The notes beneath the pieces are model-generated. The model saw only the letters and a list, made by a program, of their open reading frames with translations. It was not told the origin of the DNA and ran no database searches. From Psychrobacter immobilis (GTDB lineage Bacteria; Pseudomonadota; Gammaproteobacteria; Pseudomonadales; Moraxellaceae), in assembly GCF_904846175.1 (NCBI RefSeq), contig NZ_CAJGZM010000005.1:62001-126000 (forward strand): a stretch of 64,000 bases of DNA, given 5' to 3'. This document shows positions 55,749 through 64,000 of the stretch, in pieces. Numbering within the stretch: the first letter of the stretch is position 1; every line of letters starts with the position of its first letter. The translations under genes and the position numbers were made by a program.

Positions 55749-56458
55749 TACTCAATCTCCTGCTTATTAACAGAAGCCTGTTTATGTAAAGGATTCTCTA
55801 AACGGTTGATAGCGCTGTTTAATAAAATGTCGGCTTTATAATTGGGTAAATAGGGCGGTTGCGGCAGACGCCTTGCTTTATCATAAGCGCCAAGACGGAA
55901 CCACATATTTTCCCATGGTCTAGTTGTGACGGTTTGAATCACTTGCTTGGCATTGTCACTACAGTTAGTTTTTAGACTATCGTCATTATCTTGAGCCGCT
56001 GATTCTGCTTGCTCAGACTCTTCTGACTTTCTATCTGACCCATAACTGTCATAGGTATAGTCAAACTCTTTTGGCAACGCGGACGAATTATCGCCTTTTT
56101 CACCATCATTTTTATGATTCGTATTATCCACTTTATCGGTTGTAGGCTGATGCGCTGCTTTTAGATGCTGGTTTTGCGAGGATTCAAACTGTTGCATACT
56201 GCCGCGCATTTCTGCCATTTCACGTCGCATTTCTGCTTCAGTTTGGCGAATTTTGGCAAGCTCTTTTTGCATTAGTTGGCGAGTTTCAGCCAAATCAAGT
56301 TCTGCTTCGATTTCAGACTGCAAGGTAGACACCGTACGGCGAATTTTGGCATACCATTGCCCAGCGGTGCGTGCCGCTTGGGGCAGCTTTTCTGGTCCCA
56401 AGACGATTAAGGCAATGACGCCAAAAAGTAATAATTCAGAAAACCCGATATCAAACAT
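55748..56458 (-). CDS. tatB: Sec-independent translocase TatB
   Basis: The N-terminal span and hinge (MFDIGFSELLLFGVIALIVL, then GPEKLP) and the amphipathic helix are typical of TatB. At 236 aa it is longer than E. coli TatB; the extra part is a disordered acidic/Asn-rich tail and ends in a Pro-rich block (RRLPQPPYLPNYKADILL). It lies 26 bases after tatA and joins tatC. Confidence 0.93.
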   Translation of the reverse strand: MFDIGFSELLLFGVIALIVLGPEKLPQAARTAGQWYAKIRRTVSTLQSEIEAELDLAETRQLMQKELAKIRQTEAEMRREMAEMRGSMQQFESSQNQHLKAAHQPTTDKVDNTNHKNDGEKGDNSSALPKEFDYTYDSYGSDRKSEESEQAESAAQDNDDSLKTNCSDNAKQVIQTVTTRPWENMWFRLGAYDKARRLPQPPYLPNYKADILLNSAINRLENPLHKQASVNKQEIE

Positions 56459-56484
56459 AATGTTCCAATGCCACTGTCTAAATG

Positions 56485-56727
56485 CTATACATTATGTGTG
56501 TCATCAACCTTGGTGGTTGTTGGGCGCTCTTCAGGGTGTGCATTACCATCATGATCGAGCACCACCTGCTTTTTAGCATGTTCGATATTCTCGTCTTTGA
56601 CGGCTTCTTTAAAACCTTTGACCGCGCCGCCCAAATCTTTACCGGCATTTCTTAGTTTGGAGGTGCCAAATACAACAACAACCACGACCAATAAAATCAG
56701 CCAATGCGTAATGGAAAAACTGCCCAT
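56485..56727 (-). CDS. tatA: Sec-independent translocase TatA
   Basis: An 80-aa protein with one N-terminal span ([16 protein letters not shown]), the FG hinge with [20 protein letters not shown], and a polar tail. TatA oligomers form the Tat passage. First gene of the tatABC run, about 250 bases from the hisIE stop on the same strand. Confidence 0.95.
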   Translation of the reverse strand: MGSFSITHWLILLVVVVVVFGTSKLRNAGKDLGGAVKGFKEAVKDENIEHAKKQVVLDHDGNAHPEERPTTTKVDDTHNV

Positions 56728-56978
56728 AATGCTATCCTTATGTCTTGGTTTTCAGTCTTTATATGAATACGTTGAGTGTATAGAATATTGCTATCGTAAA
56801 CAAAAGATATCGACATCTTATGCGAAGTGAAACGTCACTATATTATAACCTGCACTTGTGACAAAAAGGTGAAAGCAACAATAATCAAACAGGGCAGTGG
56901 TTTCGCTTGTTATTACTGTTAACACTCTTCAAATGGCAAAACATATTCATGTTATAAATATTGTTAACCTTACAAAAG

Positions 56979-57830
56979 CTAGCGAGCGGCTTTTTCATCA
57001 ATACCGGATAAACCAAAGCGTCGACCCAACTCATGTAATACGGCATCTGACTCTATATCAAACCATGCCAGTCCCACTAAGGTATGGAACCAAACATCTG
57101 CCACTTCATAAATGAGCTCATTGCGTGCTTCGTCATACTGGATTTTATCCGTATTTTCATTGCAATTAGCAAAGTCTTTGGCAGCGATGATACTTTCTGT
57201 ACTCTCTTCGCCCACTTTTTCTAATATTTTATTGAGACCTTTGGCGTATAAGCTTGCTACATACGAGCTATCAGCATCTGCTTGCTTACGTTCTGCCAAT
57301 ACACCATCGAGCTGTTGCAAAATAGAGCGCGTGGTGAGGCTACTGTCATTCTGATTGGTGTTCGAATGAACTCTATTTTGAGATGGTACTTCATTAATTT
57401 CAGGAGTAGCTTGTGCTGTAGCATTTGAATGATAAATCTCTGTTGGATCTTTCAATACTTTGTCGACCGTTTGCCACTCAGGGGTTTGCCCTGATACATC
57501 CAAACGCTGATAAAAACAAGACTCACGACCAGTATGACAAGCGATACCACCTGCCTGAGTCACACTCAGCACAATCACATCGGCGTCGCAATCTAGACGA
57601 ATATCATGCACACGTTGGGTATGCCCAGAGGATTCACCCTTATGCCATAACTTGGCACGTGAACGCGAAAAGTACACCGCCGTCTGCGTTTGCGCGGTCA
57701 ATTGTAGGGATTCGGCGTTCATCCACGCCATCATCAAAATACGTCCTGACACATGATCTTGCGCAATTGCAGGAATCAAACCATCAGCATTAAAATTCAC
57801 GGCAGCCAGCCAAGCAGGTAAAGTCATCAT
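56979..57830 (-). CDS. hisIE: Bifunctional phosphoribosyl-AMP cyclohydrolase / phosphoribosyl-ATP pyrophosphatase
   Basis: HisI and HisE perform the third and second steps of histidine synthesis. The HisI part (residues 1-125) has [31 protein letters not shown], and the metal site DCDADVIVL and [11 protein letters not shown] linker of about 45 polar residues follows, then HisE ([46 protein letters not shown]). The linker is long. Placement next to tatABC is common in gammaproteobacteria. Confidence 0.95.
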   Translation of the reverse strand: MMTLPAWLAAVNFNADGLIPAIAQDHVSGRILMMAWMNAESLQLTAQTQTAVYFSRSRAKLWHKGESSGHTQRVHDIRLDCDADVIVLSVTQAGGIACHTGRESCFYQRLDVSGQTPEWQTVDKVLKDPTEIYHSNATAQATPEINEVPSQNRVHSNTNQNDSSLTTRSILQQLDGVLAERKQADADSSYVASLYAKGLNKILEKVGEESTESIIAAKDFANCNENTDKIQYDEARNELIYEVADVWFHTLVGLAWFDIESDAVLHELGRRFGLSGIDEKAAR

Positions 57831-58234
57831 CTATCGTCTTATAAGTAGAAAGTAGTCAGTAATAAAAAGCCGCTAAGTATTCGCTAAATAAAGGTCATTC
57901 AGCCTATCTATCATTTATGTGAGCGCTTTATCAACGCGCAATCTCTACTTAAACACAGCTTAAGCTGACATTCAATATGTTAAATCAGTCATTAAAGCAC
58001 AATTATACCTGAGCGGAGTTTTGATAAACCAATAATTGTAAATAATACCCAACTATTTACTTAGCTAACCTTAGTTTCTATTAACTGTCTATTGATAGTT
58101 TTTTTGTAGCTCAGTTTTTACTTTTAAGCTTGTACTTTAAGCGGCTAACAATCAAGGTTTGGAAGATAAAAATAAGTGGTAGGGTATTTGTTATTAGAAA
58201 GAACAACATACGATAAAGGCGGCCAAAACTTTCC

Positions 58235-58264
58235 TTGGCAAAACTGCGCATGATCTGTTAAAAT
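58235..58264 (+). promoter_or_regulatory. Probable rpmI promoter
   Basis: TTGGCA (58235-58240) and TAAAAT (58259-58264) are 18 bases apart, giving a leader of about 105 bases before rpmI. The leader contains a small CCTC/GAGG stem and could hold an L20 feedback site as in other bacteria, but I cannot show that. The rest of the 57831-58374 gap is AT-rich without a gene. Confidence 0.55.
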
Positions 58265-58374
58265 AGCGCCTCCCACCTCGAGGCAAATAGAGGTTTAGTG
58301 CTTGTTTTCACAGCCACTATTCGTTTTTACTATTTGACGACCAGGTTCTATCAAAGACAAAGAGGCAAATCATC

Positions 58375-58572
58375 ATGAAAGTTAAGATGAAAACCAGAAG
58401 CGGTGCAGCTAAACGCTTCAAAAAAACAGCGAACGGCTTTAAGCGTAAGCAAGCATTCAAAAGCCATATCTTGACCAAGAAATCAGCTAAGCGTATTCGC
58501 CAGTTGCGCGGTCTGAAGATGGTGGACAAGTCTGACGAAGCAGCAGTTCGTCGTATGTGCCCATACATCTAA
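58375..58572 (+). CDS. rpmI: Ribosomal protein bL35
   Basis: The 65-aa basic protein starts [19 protein letters not shown] and ends RRMCPYI, matching bL35. It is followed by rplT 158 bases later; infC is not upstream in this window. AAAGAGG lies before the ATG. Confidence 0.97.
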   Translation: MKVKMKTRSGAAKRFKKTANGFKRKQAFKSHILTKKSAKRIRQLRGLKMVDKSDEAAVRRMCPYI

Positions 58573-58730
58573 TAGGCTATCGTCATTTATCTTTAATTAA
58601 GCGCTGTTTAATTAATAGCTACTGAATTAAAAGTACCTGACTTTGCAATCTGATAACGATGTCTGTTATTCAACTATTTAATGACATCGTGACTCGCTTA
58701 ACAGTAATTAAAGAAATCTTGGAGTAATTT

Positions 58731-59087
58731 ATGGCCCGTGTAAAACGTGGTGTACAGGCGAATCGTCGTCACAAAAAAATCCTAAAACGCGCAAAAGGCT
58801 ACTACGGTGCCCGTTCACGTGTTTACCGCGTAGCGGTACAAGCAGTGACCAAAGCTGGTCAGTATGCTTATCGTGACCGTCGCAACAAAAAACGTACTTT
58901 CCGTCGTCTTTGGATTGCACGTATCAATGCTGGTGCACGCTTAAACGGCTTAAGCTATAGCCGCTTTATCAATGGCATGAAAAAAGCTAACATTGCAATC
59001 GATCGTCGCGTACTTGCTGACATCGCTATGCATGATGCAGCGACTTTCACAGCATTGGTTGAAAAAGCAAAAGCGGAACTAGCATAA
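58731..59087 (+). CDS. rplT: Ribosomal protein bL20
   Basis: The 118-aa protein starts [20 protein letters not shown] and has the [15 protein letters not shown] block, diagnostic of bL20. bL20 helps early 50S assembly and often represses its own operon. TTGGAG lies before the ATG. Confidence 0.98.
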   Translation: MARVKRGVQANRRHKKILKRAKGYYGARSRVYRVAVQAVTKAGQYAYRDRRNKKRTFRRLWIARINAGARLNGLSYSRFINGMKKANIAIDRRVLADIAMHDAATFTALVEKAKAELA

Positions 59088-59202
59088 ATATTAACCGTCC
59101 TTTAGGATAGTCTGCTTGCCAAGTGCTTATTTATAAGTAATTTTTTCTAAGTGGTTATCTATATGGATAGGGATAATATTGATTAATAGTGCGATATTAA
59201 TA

Positions 59203-59231
59203 AAAGCTACCGCTGGTCGGTGGCTTTTTTT
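59203..59231 (+). terminator. Terminator or attenuator between rplT and pheS
   Basis: AGCTACCG and CGGTGGCT form an 8-bp stem with one wobble pair and a 5-base loop, followed by seven T. It lies 116 bases after rplT and 214 bases before pheS, so it separates the ribosomal pair from pheST or attenuates read-through. Confidence 0.75.
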
Positions 59232-59348
59232 ATATTAAATTATTTTATTGCCAGTTTTATTATTGTTAAGATGCAGTATTTTTTTCTCAAGTTGCGCTTC
59301 TCATTGTCTAAATATTCAAGCCATTCATATAACTCGCCCTTATATTAA

Positions 59349-60500
<1,152 letters not shown>

Positions 60501-60568
60501 ATTTTCATTATTAATCGTCAAACCTTTAATTCAAAATCTTTATTATAAAATTCTGATCCGAGATATTT

Positions 60569-62974
60569 ATGAAAATTAGCGAACAGTGGCTACGTCAATG
60601 GGTAAATCCCAACAATAGCAGTGAGCAATTGGCTGAACAACTTACGATGGCAGGGCTAGAGATTGATGATCGCTTTGCAGTCGCCCGCGCCTTTAGCGGT
60701 GTGGTGGTTGGTGAAGTTATCAGCGTCGAGCAGCATCCAGATGCCGACAAATTACGCGTGACTCAGGTTAATATTGGTGCAGCTGAGCCATTACAAATTG
60801 TTTGCGGTGCACCCAATGTGACTATCGGTATGAAAGCACCTGTTGCGACCGTCGGTGCAGTGTTGCCAAGCGATGATGCAAAAGGTTTTAAAATTAAAAA
60901 TGGTAACCTACGCGGTGTCGACTCTAATGGTATGCTCTGCGGTGCGTCTGAAATTGACTTAACCGATAGCATCGATGGTCTGCTTGAGTTGCCAGCTGAT
61001 GCGCCGATTGGCATGGATATTCGTGAGTATTTGGGTTTAGACAATCAAATCTTAGATATCTCTATTACCCCAAACCGTGGTGATTGCTTTAGCGTACGCG
61101 GAATTGCGCGCGAAATTTCAGTCATTAACGATTTGCCGATGCAGCCGCCTGAGATTCCAACTAATGTAGCGGTGACGGATAACGGCGCAACTCTTGCTGT
61201 CACCGTTAGTGCGGTTGAGGCGTGCCCACGTTATTTATTACAGTCGATTAGCAATATTGATCGTAGCATCGATACACCAAAGTGGATGCAAGATGCACTA
61301 GTGCAGTCAGGGTTACGTTCGCACAACTTCTTGGTCGATGTGACCAACTATGTGTTGATGGAGTTGGGTCAACCGCTACATGCGTTTGATGCTGATACCA
61401 TTGTTGGTGATATCGTGGTTCGTTTGGCAGAGCCTAGCGAGACCATTACCTTATTAAATGAGCAAACCATTACTCTAACCGGTGATGAATTGGTCATTGC
61501 TGATGATAAAGGCGCGCTTGCACTTGCTGGTATCATGGGCGGTCAACGTAGCAGTGTCACCGATAGTACCACCAATATTGTGTTAGAGAGTGCCTTCTTT
61601 AATCAGTTAGCTATTGCTGCACGCGCACGCCGTTTTGGTCTGCATACGGATGCCTCACAACGTTTTGAGCGCGGGGTAGACTTTGAATTACCAGAGCTAG
61701 CACTGGCACGCGCTTGTGATTTGATTACTAGCGTTACTGGTGGTCAAGCGGGGCAAATAGTAAAAGCAGAAAGTAATGAAAACCTGCCAGCACGTGCGCC
61801 CATTACCTTGCCAATCACTAAAGTTCGTGATGTCATCGGTATCGAGATTGAGCCAGCAGTCATGGTGCGTATTTTGACTCAATTAGGCTTTGAGGTCGAG
61901 CAGCAAGCAGATAGCCTGCTTTGCACGCCGCCATCATATCGTTTTGATATGAGTATCAAAGAAGATTTGATTGAAGAGATTGCCCGTATTTATGGTTATG
62001 ATAATATTCCAAGCGTATTGCCGCATTTGCAAGTCAGTATGGATTATGACGATACGGCGGACCTGACTCACCAAATGAAGCTGGCGCTGGTCGATAACGG
62101 TTATATGGAAGCGATAAGCTTTAGCTTTAGTGATGCAAAAATAGAAGCTTTGCTCGATGACAAAGCACTAGGAGAAGTGTTGGCACTGGCCAATCCTATC
62201 TCTAGTGATTTAGCAGTAATGCGCCGTACTTTGCTGTCAAGCTTATTACCTTGTGTGCAATACAACTTAAATCGCCAGCAGCCACGGGTACGTTTCTTCG
62301 AAACGGGTCTTAGCTTCGTTGGTCAAAGTATTAGCGAATTGGTACAAACACCAAGTATTGCTTTGGTCGCAGTCGGTGATATTTGGGACGAGCAAGCGTA
62401 TCAAAACCGCGACTTAGACTTTTATGATCTTAAGCATGATATTGAGCAGTTATTACCTGCGCAAGTGGATAGTGCGCGTATCCGTTATGAGCGTAGTGAG
62501 CTTGCCTTCTTGCATCCTGGTCAAAGCGCCAAACTCTATATCGATGACCAATATGTTGGTTGGTTGGGTCAACTGCATCCTAATACGGCCAAGCAGTTAG
62601 ATTTGCCAGCTACTTGGGTGGCTCAATTAGCACTTGCGCCGCTACTGACTCTTGTACGTGAGCAGCATGCCATCACCACCCCAAGCAAATTCCCGCAAGT
62701 ACGTCGTGATATTGCCATCTTAGTCGATAGCGATATTAGCTTACAGACTTTGCAGTCGACGATACGCGCGGTAGCTGGTGAACTATTGACAGATTTATGG
62801 CTATTTGATGTTTATCAAGGTGATAAAGTGCCAACCGGTCAGCGTTCATTGGCTTTTGCTTTGATATGGCAGGACAGAACGCAGACACTATCTGATGAAG
62901 CGGTAAAAGCAGCAACCGATAAGGTAGTGCAAGCCCTAACCGAACAGCATGCTGCCCAGTTGCGTGACAGCTAA
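60569..62974 (+). CDS. pheT: Phenylalanyl-tRNA synthetase beta subunit
   Basis: The 801-aa beta subunit starts MKISEQWLRQWVNP. It has an EMAP-like tRNA-binding domain (residues about 40-150, DADKLRVTQVNIG), the B3/B4 editing domain, B5, and a catalytic-like domain with IKEDLIEEIARIYGYDNIP. It ends in the FDX-ACB anticodon-binding domain (FPQVRRDIAILVD). All usual domains are present. Confidence 0.97.
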   Translation: MKISEQWLRQWVNPNNSSEQLAEQLTMAGLEIDDRFAVARAFSGVVVGEVISVEQHPDADKLRVTQVNIGAAEPLQIVCGAPNVTIGMKAPVATVGAVLPSDDAKGFKIKNGNLRGVDSNGMLCGASEIDLTDSIDGLLELPADAPIGMDIREYLGLDNQILDISITPNRGDCFSVRGIAREISVINDLPMQPPEIPTNVAVTDNGATLAVTVSAVEACPRYLLQSISNIDRSIDTPKWMQDALVQSGLRSHNFLVDVTNYVLMELGQPLHAFDADTIVGDIVVRLAEPSETITLLNEQTITLTGDELVIADDKGALALAGIMGGQRSSVTDSTTNIVLESAFFNQLAIAARARRFGLHTDASQRFERGVDFELPELALARACDLITSVTGGQAGQIVKAESNENLPARAPITLPITKVRDVIGIEIEPAVMVRILTQLGFEVEQQADSLLCTPPSYRFDMSIKEDLIEEIARIYGYDNIPSVLPHLQVSMDYDDTADLTHQMKLALVDNGYMEAISFSFSDAKIEALLDDKALGEVLALANPISSDLAVMRRTLLSSLLPCVQYNLNRQQPRVRFFETGLSFVGQSISELVQTPSIALVAVGDIWDEQAYQNRDLDFYDLKHDIEQLLPAQVDSARIRYERSELAFLHPGQSAKLYIDDQYVGWLGQLHPNTAKQLDLPATWVAQLALAPLLTLVREQHAITTPSKFPQVRRDIAILVDSDISLQTLQSTIRAVAGELLTDLWLFDVYQGDKVPTGQRSLAFALIWQDRTQTLSDEAVKAATDKVVQALTEQHAAQLRDS

Positions 62975-63211
62975 TATCTACTCATAAAAATATAAAGTTC
63001 CCTATAGCCTCCTGATAAGTGAGGCTATGGCGCTTTGCTATTGGTAGAAACACATAACTAATAGATATTTTTATACATAAATTACGTTAAGTGGTTATTA
63101 ATAAAGGATTTTATTAAAATGACGGCAAAAAACCTTTATAATAGCTAACATTAATCTTCATACCGCTAAACCATGATATTCGACATCACGACATAGCATA
63201 GGAGTCGTACT

Positions 63212-63511
63212 GTGAGCACCTTAACCAAATCTGACATGATTGAGCATTTGATGAGTCATCTGAATCTGACACGTCAAGAAGGCCGCTGTTTGGTGGAGAA
63301 CTTTTTTGATGAGTTGTCAGAGAGTTTGATTGATGGCAAAGAGGTCAAGCTTTCAGGCTTTGGCAACTTCGAGCTTAAAGATAAAAATAGCCGTCCCGGT
63401 CGTAACCCAAAGACAGGTGAGCCTGTTGCAGTATCGGCACGCCGCGTCGTCACCTTTAAAACTGGTCAAAAATTTCGTCAGCAGGTGGATGAGCGCTTAT
63501 TTGATGAGTAA
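63212..63511 (+). CDS. ihfA: Integration host factor alpha subunit
   Basis: A DNA-bending heterodimer subunit of 99 aa. It starts at GTG 63212 with AGGAG eight bases before. Seen: [32 protein letters not shown] and the arm motif [11 protein letters not shown]. It follows pheT as in most gammaproteobacteria. Confidence 0.96.
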   Translation: MSTLTKSDMIEHLMSHLNLTRQEGRCLVENFFDELSESLIDGKEVKLSGFGNFELKDKNSRPGRNPKTGEPVAVSARRVVTFKTGQKFRQQVDERLFDE

Positions 63512-63538
63512 GTTTTGTTAATAGGTTATTTCTGTTGA

Positions 63539-63576
63539 GCCAATAGCGATGATTAAAGTCATCTTATTGGCTTTTT
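63539..63576 (+). terminator. Intrinsic terminator of ihfA
   Basis: GCCAATAGCGATGA pairs with TCATCTTATTGGC (one mismatch and a bulge) followed by five T, 28 bases after the ihfA stop. Confidence 0.8.
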
Positions 63577-63718
63577 AGATTTATAAAGCCAAGGAATTAA
63601 CAGATAGGGTAATGAATACTATCCGGTTATTTTAGCGCCATAGCTTAACGTATTTTTTACCTATTCCCTTTTTCGCTTAAACTTTTAAAAGCTGATAGAA
63701 TCCTAAATAACAGACATA

Positions 63719-63746
63719 AAAAAAGAGAGCCTAAGCTCTCTTTTTT
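63719..63746. terminator. Bidirectional terminator
   Basis: AAAAAAGAGAGC and GCTCTCTTTTTT form a perfect 12-bp stem with a 4-base loop. On the - strand it ends the gene at the window edge. Confidence 0.9.
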
Positions 63747-63778
63747 CACTGCAGTATTTTTATTATGAAAAATAAAAA

Positions 63779-64000
63779 TTACTGAGCTGGTTCTTCAACT
63801 ACAACTTCGTCAGCTGCGTCAACTGCAGGAGTTTCGCTAGCTACGTCAACGCTAGTAGTAGTACCGTCTACAGGTACTTCAGCATCGATTTCGTTAGTAG
63901 CAGTATTAGCTTGTGCATCAGCGATGTCAGCTGAAGCAGCGTCTACAGCTTCAACAGCATCAGCAGGAACAGCTTCGCCTTCAACAGCAGCTTGGTCTAG
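63779..64000 (-). CDS. C-terminal tail of an acidic Ala/Val-rich protein (cut by window edge)
   Basis: The - strand is open from the window end to TAA at 63779 (74 codons). It encodes a low-complexity tail of Ala, Val, Asp, Glu and Thr that ends EVVVEEPAQ. The codon pattern and the strong terminator 33 bases beyond support a real gene end. The tail looks like the disordered acidic end seen on several RNA-binding or chromosome proteins, but the main domain lies outside the window, so no function can be given. Confidence 0.7.
   Translation of the reverse strand, partial: LDQAAVEGEAVPADAVEAVDAASADIADAQANTATNEIDAEVPVDGTTTSVDVASETPAVDAADEVVVEEPAQ

Noticed and set aside
59272..59346. Short frame MQYFFLKLRF... 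upstream of pheS as a Phe leader peptide
   Set aside because: Only a few Phe codons, and no terminator between it and pheS; the only hairpin lies before it.

Overview
The window reads as a chromosome segment of a Psychrobacter-like gammaproteobacterium (Moraxellaceae). This rests on overall protein likeness, moderate GC with AT-rich spacers, the rpmI-rplT-pheS-pheT-ihfA order, and an lgt-thyA pair near rppH. No search could be run, so the genus is an inference. I saw no rRNA, tRNA or CRISPR array.

Layout. 1-8.4 kb is an accessory region. It holds the end of a type I restriction hsdR, an orphan gene, a two-gene module (XRE-HTH/ImmA metallopeptidase plus an unknown partner), two tandem tiny proteins sharing the C-terminal tail PPKPPHNPHK beside a membrane protein, an extra lgt copy, and a broken piece of a second ImmA peptidase. 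8.4-23.7 kb is mostly housekeeping: lnt, a DUF411 lipoprotein, a secreted cysteine/histidine hydrolase-like protein, the divergent cadR/cadA metal-efflux pair with a textbook MerR promoter, ccmFGHI, lspA, and small envelope proteins. 23.7-36.2 kb is a patchwork: IS3 remnants, an inactivated IS256-type element, a TetR-HdeD-oleate hydratase cluster, an iron-alcohol-dehydrogenase remnant, LysR/cidAB-type genes, a LysR/EamA pair and a serine recombinase.

36.5-44.9 kb is the most striking part. The native thyA (next to lgt) is cut after about 198 codons by one end of an element carrying three overlapping genes for tyrosine recombinase-like proteins plus a small HTH/coiled-coil protein (Tn554-like logic). 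Near the other end of the module lies a complete but divergent thymidylate synthase. The element appears to break thyA and bring its own replacement. An 11-bp inverted repeat with a 6-bp spacer sits on the thyA junction. The 3' half of thyA was not found in the window, so the far end is unresolved.

45-64 kb is core genome again: native lgt, a DUF4139 protein, an NRDE protein, a frameshifted zinc alcohol dehydrogenase, rppH, osmC-like, MAPEG, dusC, a UvrD/FBH1-like helicase, tatABC, hisIE, rpmI-rplT, pheST, ihfA, and the tail of an acidic Ala-rich protein. Lgt, LspA and Lnt, the three lipoprotein-maturation enzymes, are all present, and several predicted lipoproteins here would be their clients.
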